DNA of 64,000 nt. Origin: Stagnimonas sp965279705. Lineage in GTDB: Bacteria; Pseudomonadota; Gammaproteobacteria; Nevskiales; Nevskiaceae. Numbering within the stretch: the first letter of the stretch is position 1; the number at the start of each line of letters is the position of its first letter. The position numbers and the translations under genes were made by a program. Below are positions 43,828 to 53,887 of this stretch, piece after piece. The stretch spans positions 2,976,001 through 3,040,000 of the forward strand of contig OZ257257.1 of assembly GCA_965279705.1 (NCBI GenBank), written 5' to 3'. A model generated the notes under the pieces. It was given only the letters and a program-made list of their open reading frames with translations. It was not told where the DNA came from and did no database searches.

Positions 43828-46800
43828 TTAGGGAACAACCAGTTCTCGCCAGGACAAGCGATCAATGTTGCCCGCACTACCGCGAGTACTGATCGAACCC
43901 GTGCTGGCGTCATCGAAGTTCACCAACATGGTGTTCGAGACGAAGATGGGGTTGTTTGGGATAGCTGTGAACCCCACGCCAGCCGTCACAGAAGTGCCGC
44001 CGCCGGCGTTGTCGGTGCTATTGAAATTGCCGTCGTTGTTTACATCGAAAAAGTTCGATCGGGGCGGCACGCCAGTGAACGGGTCGATTGCCATAACCCA
44101 TCCGGTACCCGATGGATCGCAGGGATCGAATGTCGTTGAATCAGCTGGCACCCGCGAGGTGCCAAGCAACAATCTGCCCTGAAACTGATTTGGCGTGACC
44201 ATGCGCTCGCCTTGGGCGGTGAACACGGTGCTGTCGTCATTCGTCGGCTTGAGCAGATCGATATACCAGCCTTTTTTGCCCAACATATCGTCCGCAGTCG
44301 CCGTAGAAATAGCCCGCGTTGCAATCGGGCGGGTGGCGTCAGGCGCGAATTGGAGACTGATGGTGCGCTTGCGCAAGTTGCCAGAGCGGGTACTTGCAGA
44401 GGTTACCGCCCTGCTGCCCTGCACGATCAATCCGTACCAGGTCTGGATATTGGGATTGGCAGATGTGGGAGGTGAAAAATCCTGCAGCGAGAGCCCGGTG
44501 CCAAAGAAAACCCATACCTCCGATTCCGATGTGATGTTGGGGTTTTTCCCCGCAATCATCCCAGCAGTGATGGGCTGCAAAACGTTGCCGTCGTTCTTGG
44601 CAACGTAAAGCAGCGTGCCGGTCGTACCAGACGTTAGATCGAACTTCCAGACATTGCCGCGAAGATCGCCAGCGTAGGCCTCGGTGCTGATGTTGTCTGA
44701 TGGATTGCGAATCCAGACGGCCGGTGGCGCGAGTCCGTCATCCGCTGAACTTCCCGGAGTCTCATAAGCCGTCAATACTCCAGTCTGCACATTTACTTTC
44801 AGCAAGGCCGGTTTGTTATGGGTGCTGTTGTAGCCATTTCCGATCAAGACTGACCACACACCATTGGCCGTCTGCGCGATGATCGGCTTGCCGACGATTT
44901 GCCCGATGTAGCTGCTGTCGGTGGCGTCGCGTTCCCACAGCAGTTTGACGTCCGCAGGATCTGTGATGTCCAGGGCATAGATTGCCTTTGCAGGGCCACG
45001 GCCAGTCGTCCCCACCAATACGGTCCTCCAGCAGCTATCCCCGGTGCAACTGTTGAAGCCATTCAGGTAAACATCTGCAACGGTCAACTCACCATCGTTG
45101 TAAAACTGGTGTGCTGTCGTCGAGCCATAGGTCGTGCTGCTCAGATTTTTGATATTGCCGAGAATGACTGCATTCGGCAGATAGGCGAAAGTTTCCTGGC
45201 CTGGCAGCGGCTGACCGGTTTCTGTTGCCGCTTCGCCGCTGAAGCCATGCACCATGCCATCGTTGGCAGCCACATAGATGCGCCGCTTGCGCGTGCTTTT
45301 GCTGGCGGCGAAGCTGAAATAGCTGTCGGAGCCTGTGAACGATTTGTTGAACACCAGATTTGGATCCGGCGCACTGACGAATACCGGCTGGGAGTTGATG
45401 ATGTCGCCCAAGGGGGTCGTGCGGTTGCGCAAGGTGCCGCCGTTGCGTACTTCAAGCGCCGCGCTGCCGCGCAGGTAGTTGATGAGGCCGTCCTGCACAG
45501 CCGTCAAGGTACCCAGCGCAGTACGTTGCGCGGTGCTGATATTGACGCTGTCGGTTTTGAAATCGATTTTGTCGCTATCGCCGGTGCAGGGGTCTTTACA
45601 GGTCTTGATGATCCGGTCTGCTGCCACCGGCAAGCGTGCCGCCGCATCCCAGGTTGAAGTCACGGCGATCACACCCGTACTGGGATTGACCGCAAACGCT
45701 TTTAGGTTGCCTTTCCACTCACCCGACACATACGTGGCCTGATAAGTCGTCGTGCCGGTATCGAGCTTCGTACTGTTGGCGGCCAGCGATGAGCCCGACC
45801 CCAACAGGTTGTCGGCAATCTTGGCGAACGCTGCATTCAGGCCATCAATCATCTTTTGGCCGTTATTAGCCAAGTACATATTGTTGGGCAAGTAGTAATC
45901 ACCAGTGCCACCCAAACCGGTTACGGTCTTCACATCCTGCGTGGCGGATGACCAGACACTGCGATTGGTATCGAACCAGTTGGTGTCGTGACGTGCGGCA
46001 TTGCCGCTGGTGTTCCAATCGGCGTCAGGAATGGTGTAGCCACCGTATTTGGTGGTGTTGTAGAACTGATTCGAGTTCTTGGCGAATAGATCGTTTCGCT
46101 CAACCACGTCGACCCAGTAGGTGCTGATGGTCTGCCCGCGCTTGGCACCTGCAGTCCCGCCCGACACATTGGAATTGGGCACATCGGTGCGCAGATCATT
46201 GAGATGCGCCCAATAGGCGAGACCAGCCAGATTGCCGCGACCGTTACCTCCGCTCGTGAACTCGGTGTAGCCACGCCAAGTGTTGGCTGGGATCGGGGTG
46301 GCACCAGAAGCGGTGCTGTCTTTTGTCAGGTTATCCGTGTCATCTTCGTTGTTGGTGCTGGTATCGCCGATACCCAACATGACACTGGTCTGACATTGAT
46401 ACAGCGCAGGGTCCCCATCCGTCCCTGCGGTGATGGTCGGGCTGGTATTCCATCTGCGAACTGCGGTATTGGCGCCAGTTTTGTACCAGTCTTCGATTAC
46501 GGGAAGACCATCGGCGTTTTGGTAGTCCGCCAAGCTGGTACCCGTCAGGCTGCTAAAAGTCGAAAGGTTGGCAAGACCCCGCAGATAGCGCAGGGCTGTG
46601 TAATACAGCTCGCTAAGATTATCGAATGACTTGAGTGTGGGCAGCCCCGTATTGATTTGGCCAGACCGATTCAAGTAGTTGATCACGCCGCTGTACTGAA
46701 TGCGGCATTGACTGCTATCCGGTGCATCGGTGCAGGTGCCTCCGATCAGGCCGTTAGTCGCCGTCGCATCTATAGGGTCCGGGTTATTGATGAAAACGCC

Positions 46801-48375
46801 AGTGGCCGGGTCCCACTCTGGATTGTCGATACCCGAAACGCGAGCGCGATCGGAATAAGCCGTTTCAGTGCTAGCCGCTTCCTCTGCACTCACCGGACTG
46901 ATCAACTTCTGGCGTGCACGCATCACGCCGCCTTGGCGATTTGTCCCATCCTCAGTCAGGTAGCTGAACAAGCTGTAACGTATTTTCTTGGAGTTGCGTT
47001 GCAGCAGACCCTCTGGCTTGTAGTTGCTGCCATACCTGGTGCATATATCGCGGGTGTCGAAGGTTCCATCGCACACCTTGACTCGGATGCTGACGGCGTA
47101 AACCTGGTTACGGCCATAGATAGTGTGTTGATACTGAGGCGTGGCTGTACCCGTGGTTGTCACTACCGTAGTGACCATACAAGTTTTACTGGCACCGCTG
47201 GTTGTGGGAAGAACCACCGTCACAGCTGGTGGAGTGGATGCTGGGCAACTGTTGGCTACGGACGTGCTGGTATTGTTATTGGACGAATGACATTTATTGT
47301 CGTTCGTTCTGAAAAACGTGAAGCTCGCATTCGTACAAGCTGCCGGGTTGGTGACTGTTGCTGCCGTGCTAACGCAACTGCTTCCATTCCATGTGGTGCT
47401 GCCACTGCATAACGGTGTCGTCGATGTGCACCCCGGCTCATCAGTGCCGCATGCTGTGCCGCCTGTCACTGTGACAGTATTGGCGTCCGGGAGTGTGTGG
47501 TAACGAGGGTAATACGGGATAGCGGTGATCGCTGCACCACCCGGCTCGGCCTGGTCATCATCGGTCACCGGCAATGCCAGTGCGCGGGGGTCGTTGTAAA
47601 CGCGACCCGAACCCAAACCACCGCCTTCGGTGGGCACGAACCACATCTGGTTGCGCAATGCCGCGATACGGGCACGAAACCCAGTCGTCGCAGACGAAGG
47701 CGTGGCAGCACTCACGTTTGCATCAGCGGCCGTCAGACGCCGCAGCCTTGTATAGCTGTCGTCCCAACGATCGGAGTTGGCCTTTTCGAGATACGTGACG
47801 TTCGGCATCTCACTCGTCGCCTTGGTGACGCTTGCCAAGTCCGAGCCTGTGATCGTCACACTGGGCGGCGTACCGTCCGCTGGCCGATGCACACGATAGC
47901 CGCCCGTCAATGCAAGACGGAACGTATCGAGCGCCTGCATCGACACCCAGTTGAGATAGTTGCCGCTCCAGAGTTTCTGCGAGGGTGAGCCGCCAGTGAG
48001 GCCGGCGCAGCTGTGATTGGTGTTGGCAGCAACCGTTGGATAAAAGTACCGGTTGGTCTCGGTCGCGTCATAGTTGTATGCGTAACAAAGATCGGCATTG
48101 AAGTAGCCGGCATACGCTGTTGCGGATGCATAGTTTGCCGAACCTTCGGCGACGCCTGGATCATTGGCCTGGGTGACAACCGTGGGCCATTCCACCGACG
48201 GCACCAGCACCAAATTGCCGGGCACATTGTTCGGCAATGTGATGGGAACATTCTTGATGGCCACCGCAGCGACTGCTGCAGTACTGACACCAAGCAGCGA
48301 CACCGCGACGAGAAAAAACCGGCTTAGCCCGTTTGCGCCGAGAACTGCATTCCGGCGGTTATGGTGCTTGTTCAT
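43828..48375 (-). CDS. pilY1: PilY1 type IV pilus tip adhesin/biogenesis factor (operon 1)
   Basis: 1515 residues. Signal peptide about 1-37 (FFLVAVSLLGVSTAAVAAVA); AAGGAG lies before the ATG. The N-terminal part binds partners and has a Cys-rich insert near residues 315-370 (STTPLCSGSTTWNGSSCVST). The C-terminal half is the PilC/PilY beta-propeller: RRIYVAANDGMVHGFSGEAA, VLVGTTGRGPAKAIYALDIT, AYAGDLRGNVWKFDL and WVFFGTGLSLQDF. The calcium loop usually just before YAGD is missing here (NPSDNISTEAYAGD). An EF-like acidic loop DVNNDGNFNSTD lies near the C-terminus. It works outside the cell in pilus extension and attachment. GC is lower than operon 2. Confidence 0.93.
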   Translation of the reverse strand: MNKHHNRRNAVLGANGLSRFFLVAVSLLGVSTAAVAAVAIKNVPITLPNNVPGNLVLVPSVEWPTVVTQANDPGVAEGSANYASATAYAGYFNADLCYAYNYDATETNRYFYPTVAANTNHSCAGLTGGSPSQKLWSGNYLNWVSMQALDTFRLALTGGYRVHRPADGTPPSVTITGSDLASVTKATSEMPNVTYLEKANSDRWDDSYTRLRRLTAADANVSAATPSSATTGFRARIAALRNQMWFVPTEGGGLGSGRVYNDPRALALPVTDDDQAEPGGAAITAIPYYPRYHTLPDANTVTVTGGTACGTDEPGCTSTTPLCSGSTTWNGSSCVSTAATVTNPAACTNASFTFFRTNDNKCHSSNNNTSTSVANSCPASTPPAVTVVLPTTSGASKTCMVTTVVTTTGTATPQYQHTIYGRNQVYAVSIRVKVCDGTFDTRDICTRYGSNYKPEGLLQRNSKKIRYSLFSYLTEDGTNRQGGVMRARQKLISPVSAEEAASTETAYSDRARVSGIDNPEWDPATGVFINNPDPIDATATNGLIGGTCTDAPDSSQCRIQYSGVINYLNRSGQINTGLPTLKSFDNLSELYYTALRYLRGLANLSTFSSLTGTSLADYQNADGLPVIEDWYKTGANTAVRRWNTSPTITAGTDGDPALYQCQTSVMLGIGDTSTNNEDDTDNLTKDSTASGATPIPANTWRGYTEFTSGGNGRGNLAGLAYWAHLNDLRTDVPNSNVSGGTAGAKRGQTISTYWVDVVERNDLFAKNSNQFYNTTKYGGYTIPDADWNTSGNAARHDTNWFDTNRSVWSSATQDVKTVTGLGGTGDYYLPNNMYLANNGQKMIDGLNAAFAKIADNLLGSGSSLAANSTKLDTGTTTYQATYVSGEWKGNLKAFAVNPSTGVIAVTSTWDAAARLPVAADRIIKTCKDPCTGDSDKIDFKTDSVNISTAQRTALGTLTAVQDGLINYLRGSAALEVRNGGTLRNRTTPLGDIINSQPVFVSAPDPNLVFNKSFTGSDSYFSFAASKSTRKRRIYVAANDGMVHGFSGEAATETGQPLPGQETFAYLPNAVILGNIKNLSSTTYGSTTAHQFYNDGELTVADVYLNGFNSCTGDSCWRTVLVGTTGRGPAKAIYALDITDPADVKLLWERDATDSSYIGQIVGKPIIAQTANGVWSVLIGNGYNSTHNKPALLKVNVQTGVLTAYETPGSSADDGLAPPAVWIRNPSDNISTEAYAGDLRGNVWKFDLTSGTTGTLLYVAKNDGNVLQPITAGMIAGKNPNITSESEVWVFFGTGLSLQDFSPPTSANPNIQTWYGLIVQGSRAVTSASTRSGNLRKRTISLQFAPDATRPIATRAISTATADDMLGKKGWYIDLLKPTNDDSTVFTAQGERMVTPNQFQGRLLLGTSRVPADSTTFDPCDPSGTGWVMAIDPFTGVPPRSNFFDVNNDGNFNSTDNAGGGTSVTAGVGFTAIPNNPIFVSNTMLVNFDDASTGSISTRGSAGNIDRLSWRELVVP

Positions 48376-48553
48376 CGCGGTGCTCCTTGGCAGACGGCTA
48401 TCGTTGAGTCAACAGCGGCATGGCTGGCAGCTTAACAAACTGCACGTCGCTGTCGTTGATACCGGTCTGCAAATTCCATCGAGAATGAAGCACTGGGTTC
48501 AAATATCCCAAGCGTTAGCAAACCCAAGATTTGGCAGGACAGCTTGGCAGACG

Positions 48554-49189
48554 TCATTGCCTGTACATGGCCTGCAAAGTCACGACAGCACGCTCACCTA
48601 CCGCCGTCGGATTACCGCTGCGTGCGGTGATGCGGTAGTAGATGAAGGTCACGGAACTGCCCTGTGCGCCGTACTGCGCCGCATTGGCCGTCTGGCCATA
48701 ACCGACGTCAGCATCCGGATCTACGAAAGTACCCATGTTCTCGATCACGTACTGAGGCTGACTGGCGGCATTGCTGGCGGCGGCGTAGGTCGAGCCGCTG
48801 GCCACGGTCACAAGATTGGCAGTTGGCAGATTGGTATCTTCGAAAGGATTTGCCCCGCAAGCGCCCCCGCCCTGACCGCAGTTGCGAATGTTGGTCGTGC
48901 CCGCGATGAGTGCGGCGGCACCGGCAGCAAGACCGGCCTCCGCGCCCTGGAAGGCGATTGAGCGGTCGTAAAAGTTTGAAGTCATTCGCATTTGCATGGT
49001 AGTGCCCTGCACCGCCGCGAGACCGATGAGGGTAACGACGATCAGCATGATGAGCGAAACGATCAGCGCGACGCCGCCTTGCGAGCGCGATGCGATACCC
49101 GCCCCGTGCACTGCATACCAGCCATCGCCCATGCCCGCAGTACTCAGCTTACGCATCAGCAGTTCGCGACGCGGGTATGCCATGCGCAT
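48554..49189 (-). CDS. pilX: Minor pilin assembly protein PilX (operon 1)
   Basis: 211 residues. The hydrophobic pilin helix is GVALIVSLIMLIVVTLIGLA, followed by MQMRMTSNFYDRSIAFQGAE, the PilX pattern with AE motif. The leader is unusually long (38 residues before GGVALIV) if the first ATG is used; a start at 49154 or later may be real. The gene meets the pilW stop as TGATG and is 178 bases before pilY1, a gap with no further gene. Confidence 0.82.
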   Translation of the reverse strand: MRMAYPRRELLMRKLSTAGMGDGWYAVHGAGIASRSQGGVALIVSLIMLIVVTLIGLAAVQGTTMQMRMTSNFYDRSIAFQGAEAGLAAGAAALIAGTTNIRNCGQGGGACGANPFEDTNLPTANLVTVASGSTYAAASNAASQPQYVIENMGTFVDPDADVGYGQTANAAQYGAQGSSVTFIYYRITARSGNPTAVGERAVVTLQAMYRQ

Positions 49190-50256
49190 CAGCTCCGGTT
49201 TCTCAGATTGACCGTGGTGGAAAACTGCCGACGGATGGGCTGTCCATCGGTACCCGTGAAACGCTCTGAACCTTGCAGCGTGAGCACGACTTGAACGGCA
49301 TCGACCGTGCCCCAGCTGGCGGCCGTGGTCACTGCCGCTGCAGTCACAAAACCAGTGGCACCCGCCACAAGATAAGAGACTTGCATATCAGTAACGTTGC
49401 GAACCATCTCCTGTGCGGTAGGCGTGGGAGTGCCGCCTGTGTTTACCAGCGTGCGCCGATACAAGGACCGCCCACCCAGAGGGTTGTTGCCAATATACCA
49501 ATCGGCTGCCGAAAGCGTGGACATCATTGAGTTCACCGCGAACGCATAGGTATTGCCGGTGGTGGTGCATTGCGTCGGAAAGCCCAGGCCACGCGAGCAA
49601 TTGCCTGGGCTGGCGGTCACTCCAGTGCCCGCATTCACGATCAACACGCCACTGGCGATACTGGTGACTTGGGCCAGTACGGCATGGTCTGGGTCGCAGA
49701 TGACCACGATATCTCCAGCCTGCACGCCAGGATTGGTGCCGGTGAGCGTGAACCCATAAGTGCTGGCGCTGTACGACGCGATACTGGCCGAAACCATTGC
49801 CGCGCCAATCAGGGTTACCGAGCTGGTGGCCGCCACACGCTCCGCGCTGGCTGTGCCGCTGTTGACCGCCGGATCCGTGGTACCGCCGTCATAGCCACGA
49901 ATGACATTACCGAAGTTGGCATACCACGCTGGGGTGGTTGTGGCAGTGGTACCGTTGCTGAGCACGTTGGCAACCCGGTTGGCGTTACCGCAAGCCGTGA
50001 TACCTGCCTGCCGCAGATCACGCGCCAGCAGCTCGAAAGCGATGCGCGAGTTTTCTTGCACTTGTCCCAGCGCCAGATTGGTACGGTAGGAGTCCTTGTT
50101 GGAAAGAAACACCGCAATAGCCGCCGCAACCACCAGCAGACCCAAGACCAGGGCAATCATCAACTCGATGAGGCTGAACCCCTTCACGCGCCGCACACCT
50201 CGCGACCGTATTGAAATTAGGCGATGCGTTTGCGCGCCTGGCCGAACGACGATCAA
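49189..50256 (-). CDS. pilW: Minor pilin PilW (operon 1)
   Basis: 355 residues. Prepilin leader of about 25 residues, cleaved at RVKG/FSLIELMIALVLGLLV. After the stalk comes the PilW signature NSRIAFELLARDLRQAGITA with conserved Arg-Asp, and a beta-rich globular domain ending SERFTGTDGQPIRRQFSTTV. Together with PilV, PilX, FimT and PilE it forms the minor-pilin complex that carries PilY1. The 5' end overlaps pilV by 4 bases. Confidence 0.9.
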   Translation of the reverse strand: MIVVRPGAQTHRLISIRSRGVRRVKGFSLIELMIALVLGLLVVAAAIAVFLSNKDSYRTNLALGQVQENSRIAFELLARDLRQAGITACGNANRVANVLSNGTTATTTPAWYANFGNVIRGYDGGTTDPAVNSGTASAERVAATSSVTLIGAAMVSASIASYSASTYGFTLTGTNPGVQAGDIVVICDPDHAVLAQVTSIASGVLIVNAGTGVTASPGNCSRGLGFPTQCTTTGNTYAFAVNSMMSTLSAADWYIGNNPLGGRSLYRRTLVNTGGTPTPTAQEMVRNVTDMQVSYLVAGATGFVTAAAVTTAASWGTVDAVQVVLTLQGSERFTGTDGQPIRRQFSTTVNLRNRS

Positions 50257-50783
50257 AGCGCAGCCCTCGTCACCACCTGTTCAGCTGTAGACGTGCCAAT
50301 GCTGTCCGTGCTGTCACCACTGGTTCCCCGGCTATCGTCGAATTGCACGGCGATCGTGCAAACCCCTGTCGTGTTGCAAGTGACCGTTCCCGTTGTGGTG
50401 GAGACGGCGCTGAAACGATTGCCCAGTTCGAGACACCACTGCCTGAGCTGTACATTCGCCAACGTGGCGGTGGCGGTAGGGCAGCTGCTTGCAGTGACGG
50501 TTGTGTTGTAAGGCAGGGCGGCTGCCATGGCATTGGCGCGATCTGCTCTCATTGCGTCGAGGATGGAATAGCTGGCCATCACCGCCATAGAACGCCCCAT
50601 GGAACTGCTGTTGTTGGTCAAAGCGCGTGTTTGCACGAGGCTGATACCCAGTAGGCCGACCGACAGGATCACCACCGCCACGAGCACCTCGATGAGCCCC
50701 ACGCCGCGCTGAAGCGCGGCGTGGGCTCCTGGAGCAGATCGGCGAAACTGGAGGTTATCCACAGCTGGTTGGCTCGCTGGCAT
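50253..50783 (-). CDS. pilV: Type IV pilus modification protein PilV (operon 1)
   Basis: 176 residues from ATG 50783 (MPASQPAVDNLQFRRS); the frame is open to 50918 but this would overlap fimT by more than 160 bases. Cleavage at LQRG/VGLIEVLVAVVILSVG. The conserved segment VQTRALTNNSSSMGRSMAVM with MASYSILDAMRADRANAM follows, as in PilV. It overlaps the fimT end by 29 bases and pilW by 4. Confidence 0.88.
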   Translation of the reverse strand: MPASQPAVDNLQFRRSAPGAHAALQRGVGLIEVLVAVVILSVGLLGISLVQTRALTNNSSSMGRSMAVMASYSILDAMRADRANAMAAALPYNTTVTASSCPTATATLANVQLRQWCLELGNRFSAVSTTTGTVTCNTTGVCTIAVQFDDSRGTSGDSTDSIGTSTAEQVVTRAAL

Positions 50784-51411
50784 TGCACGCTCCGGTTCCA
50801 CTCGCTGAGCAGACACTGATGATGCTGCCAGTGGCGAGGTAAATACACCGGCGGTTGTTGGTAGCGAATCGGCTAGTGGATAAATCGAGTAAGAGGCCCG
50901 TGTAGGGCGCCGTGCCACTCACAGCGGCGCGCGCAAAACCTTGCCCATTGAAACGCAGGGCAGCCGAGGAGGTCAGCGTCAGCCCAGCCGGCACGGTAGG
51001 GCCAGTTGCCAGTCTGGTCGTCGTAGTTCCGCCTGCGTTGAGCATCAGGGCGGCTCCGATCGCCTCAGAGCCACAATCAGTACCGAGCACTTCGGTTCCA
51101 TTGGTTGTCGCGCTACCGCTGCAGAACTGCACGGCAGCGTTGCGTTGAATCGCGGCGAGTCGCGCGCTGTTGTAGGTGCTCACAAACGCATTGGCCGTCG
51201 TGGTGAGCCGATTCGAAAGAATGGTGTTCTGAAAGCTGGGAATACCGAGGGCGAGGATGATGGCCGCGATCGTGACGACAACCAGAACTTCGAGCAACGT
51301 AAATCCTCGCGACGAAGACTTGTGCCCCTGCTGACGCTGTACCGCTGTGGCGACACCAGCAGCCGTCAACCGTCGCGTTGCATGCGCTGCAAACAACTCG
51401 CCAACACCCAT
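50755..51411 (-). CDS. fimT: FimT/GspH-type minor pseudopilin (operon 1)
   Basis: 218 residues. Cleavage at SSRG/FTLLEVLVVVTIAAII. Stalk continues as NRLTTTANAFVSTYNSARLA, a standard GspH/FimT pattern (AFxxxYNxARxxAxxR). The leader is 36 residues if ATG 51411 is used, which has GGAG nearby. First gene of the minus-strand pilin operon, transcribed away from the similar operon on the plus strand. Confidence 0.88.
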   Translation of the reverse strand: MGVGELFAAHATRRLTAAGVATAVQRQQGHKSSSRGFTLLEVLVVVTIAAIILALGIPSFQNTILSNRLTTTANAFVSTYNSARLAAIQRNAAVQFCSGSATTNGTEVLGTDCGSEAIGAALMLNAGGTTTTRLATGPTVPAGLTLTSSAALRFNGQGFARAAVSGTAPYTGLLLDLSTSRFATNNRRCIYLATGSIISVCSASGTGACNASEPTSCG

Positions 51412-51702
51412 GGATCAAATCTCCGCTAGCCGTAATAAAAAACCCGACTTCATTCAAACGAAATTACCATACCGACAGATGCGAGAGGCCCCTGGAATGT
51501 GCCTTTTTAGTTATTGCGGGATGAAACTGCTGTCCAGTTAAAGCTGCGGGGGCAGGTCAGCAAGGGCGATCGCGAAGCCGTCAATAACCAGGCGCCGCGC
51601 GTCAACGAATTGACACCTTTGGTCTGCGGCATGGCAAAGCCACGTCAGGACCACAGCAGGGGCTGCTGACCGCGTGATAAAACAGCAGCCGAGGACAATG
51701 TC
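51412..51702. other. Divergent intergenic region between the two pilin operons
   Basis: 291 bases with no convincing gene. A TTGACA hexamer lies at 51610-51615 on the plus strand, but 17 bases on the sequence GGCAAA is a poor -10. An AT-rich stretch (51435-51475) on the minus-strand side holds possible -10-like hexamers (TATGGT, GGTAAT). No clear activator site or hairpin was recognised. Confidence 0.5.
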
Positions 51703-52218
51703 ATGCGCCCTGCCCAAACCCACCAAACTGGATTCACGATGATGGAACTGCTGGTGGTGATTGCCATCGCGGCGATCCTCACCGGGCTGGCCGTGCCCAG
51801 CTTCAGGACCATGATCGACAACGCACAGCGGCGCGAGGCCTCCACCGCGTTCTACACCGCACTGACCCGCGCCCGTTCCGAGGCCATTGCGCGCAATGCG
51901 CCAATTCTGGTTTGCGCCCGCGACCTCGCCACGGTGAATCCGCCCACCTGCGCCAGTAGCGGCAACGCCTGGCAGAACGGCTGGATCGTCTACACCAACA
52001 CCACACCCAACGTGGTGTTGCAGGCGCACGAACCGTTGGCGGATGGCTTTACCCTTTCGGGCGTGACCAGTCCGCTGTCGATCGATGCAAACGGGCGCGT
52101 CGGCACCGCGGTCGATTACACCCTCTGCAAGAGGCTTGGCGATGTCAATCCTCGGCGCATCAGTATCTCGCGCAGTGGCCGGGTGTCGCTGGAGGCCACA
52201 GGCTCATGCCCCAGTTAA
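51703..52218 (+). CDS. fimT: FimT/GspH-type minor pseudopilin (operon 2)
   Basis: 171 residues. Short leader cleaved at HQTG/FTMMELLVVIAIAAIL. The stalk TAFYTALTRARSEAIARNAP matches GspH/FimT. Globular part ends GRVSLEATGSCPS. First gene of the plus-strand operon fimT-pilV-pilW-pilX-pilY1-pilE; its stop overlaps pilV by 13 bases. GC is as high as the housekeeping genes. Confidence 0.9.
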   Translation: MRPAQTHQTGFTMMELLVVIAIAAILTGLAVPSFRTMIDNAQRREASTAFYTALTRARSEAIARNAPILVCARDLATVNPPTCASSGNAWQNGWIVYTNTTPNVVLQAHEPLADGFTLSGVTSPLSIDANGRVGTAVDYTLCKRLGDVNPRRISISRSGRVSLEATGSCPS

Positions 52219-52796
52219 GCCATCGCACGCAACAGGGCTTCACGCTGGTTGAGGTGATGGTGACGGTGTTCGTGGTCGCCATCGGTTTACTGGCCGCCGC
52301 CGCCTTGCAGGCGGTGTCGAAGAAAGCCGCCGTCGACGCGATTCAGCGCACCACCGCCACCGTGGTCGCGCAGGAGATGATCGAGCGTATCCGCGCCAAT
52401 GCGCTGTTGATGGGTCAATACACGCGGGATATCGACAGCGCACCCGCCCAGCCCGCCTGCGGCAGCACCAGCAATTGCGCTGATGCCGATCTGGTGGCCT
52501 ACGACTTCTTCAGCTGGTGGCAGAACCTCGAAGGCACGGCCGAGAGGATCAGCATCGGCGGTACCGCCACCGAAACCGCCGGCGGCCTGCGCGACCCGCG
52601 GGGCTGCGTACGCGTTGTTGGCAATCTGGTGGAGGTCGTGGTGGTCTGGCGCGGCATGTCGCAGATCACCCAAGGGGCCGAGAGCGGCGATGTCGAAGAC
52701 CCCACCGGCGACAGCTGCTACGCCAACGATTTCGATCTGGACAGCGGCAAGAGTTACCGCCGCGTTCTGCGCATCAGCGCACACATCGCCACCTAG
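52206..52796 (+). CDS. pilV: Type IV pilus modification protein PilV (operon 2)
   Basis: 196 residues. Leader cleaved at TQQG/FTLVEVMVTVFVVAIG. AALQAVSKKAAVDAIQRTTA followed by VAQEMIERIRANALLMGQY is the PilV pattern. The end carries CVRVVGNLVEVVVVWRGMSQ, a PilV C-strand motif, and a C-terminal pair of Cys. Five bases before pilW. Confidence 0.9.
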   Translation: MPQLSHRTQQGFTLVEVMVTVFVVAIGLLAAAALQAVSKKAAVDAIQRTTATVVAQEMIERIRANALLMGQYTRDIDSAPAQPACGSTSNCADADLVAYDFFSWWQNLEGTAERISIGGTATETAGGLRDPRGCVRVVGNLVEVVVVWRGMSQITQGAESGDVEDPTGDSCYANDFDLDSGKSYRRVLRISAHIAT

Positions 52797-52801
52797 CCCC
52801 T

Positions 52802-53887
52802 ATGCACACACTCCGCAAACAGGCTGGTTTCACCTTGGTCGAGCTGATGGTCGCGCTCACGCTGGGGTTGATCGTGATCGCCGCGCTCATCGGTGTGTTC
52901 GTGGCCAACAACCAGAACTATCGCCAGAACGAAGCCTTGGCGGTGCTGCAGGACAACGCCCGTTTTGCGCTGGATGTGATGAGCCGTGATCTCGCCATGG
53001 CCGGTTACTGGGGTGGCGTGCGCGCGGTTGATGCCGGGGTCAATGTGCGCATCTCGGCAGCCGGCAGGGCGGCCGTGAGCAATAGCTCAACCACCAACGG
53101 CGACTGCGGCCCCACCGGCCAAGGCGCCAGCAGCTTCTGGTTGTTTAACGTCGGCACGCCGCTGGAGTTCCGCACGCAGGCCAGCACCATGCCTATCAAC
53201 AGCCTGTTTCGCTGCCTCGACCCCAGCAATCTGGTCGCCGACAGCGACATCGTGATGATCCGCCACGTCGCCGGGCAGTGCGCTTTTACCAGCGACACAG
53301 CGAGCTGCGGCACCAACACCATGGTCGCAAACCGTTTTTACGTGAAGACCAACCAGAACGTTGCTTCGCTGATTCGCGCAACGAGCAGCGAGTTGAACCA
53401 AGTGAGCGCCACCCCAACCGATTGCGTGGATGGCAGCGGCACCAGCGCCCCCTGCCCGCCGGTGGATGCGCCGCAGCAGGTCTATGCCTACACACCGCAG
53501 ATCTACTACGTGCGCAACTATCTGCGCACGCCCGGCGATGGCATTCCCATTCTCTGCCGCCGCTACCTCAACGACACCGCCGGCACACCGTTCATGGACG
53601 AGGACTGCCTGGCCGAAGGCGTGGAGAACATCCAGCTGGAATGGGGCATCGGTACCGGCACCGTACAGCGCTATGTGAGCAATCCCACCGCAGATGAACT
53701 GCTGACGGCTCGTACCGTGCGCCTGCATGTGTTGGTGCGAGCCAAAGGCAATAACGTGCAAGCGAGCAACGACGCCAAGACCTATAGCAATCTGGCGGAC
53801 TTGGGAGCCACCTTCACGCCCACGCCGGCCACGGGTGTGCTGCGCCGCCTGTTCACCACCACCGTACAACTGAAAAATCTCCAGTGA
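52802..53887 (+). CDS. pilW: Minor pilin PilW (operon 2)
   Basis: 361 residues from ATG 52802. Leader of 9 residues cleaved at KQAG/FTLVELMVALTLGLIV. The PilW helix motif is NARFALDVMSRDLAMAGYWG. The globular domain has paired Cys (NGDCGPTGQGASSF, FRCLDPSNLVADSD, AGQCAFTSDTASCGTN) and ends LRRLFTTTVQLKNLQ, like the operon 1 PilW tail. The frame is open further upstream but overlaps pilV and is not coding. The stop overlaps pilX by 4 bases. Confidence 0.91.
   Translation: MHTLRKQAGFTLVELMVALTLGLIVIAALIGVFVANNQNYRQNEALAVLQDNARFALDVMSRDLAMAGYWGGVRAVDAGVNVRISAAGRAAVSNSSTTNGDCGPTGQGASSFWLFNVGTPLEFRTQASTMPINSLFRCLDPSNLVADSDIVMIRHVAGQCAFTSDTASCGTNTMVANRFYVKTNQNVASLIRATSSELNQVSATPTDCVDGSGTSAPCPPVDAPQQVYAYTPQIYYVRNYLRTPGDGIPILCRRYLNDTAGTPFMDEDCLAEGVENIQLEWGIGTGTVQRYVSNPTADELLTARTVRLHVLVRAKGNNVQASNDAKTYSNLADLGATFTPTPATGVLRRLFTTTVQLKNLQ

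Noticed and set aside
51610..51615. Perfect TTGACA before operon 2 fimT
   Set aside because: The sequence 17 bases on (GGCAAA) is a poor -10, so a promoter was not called.
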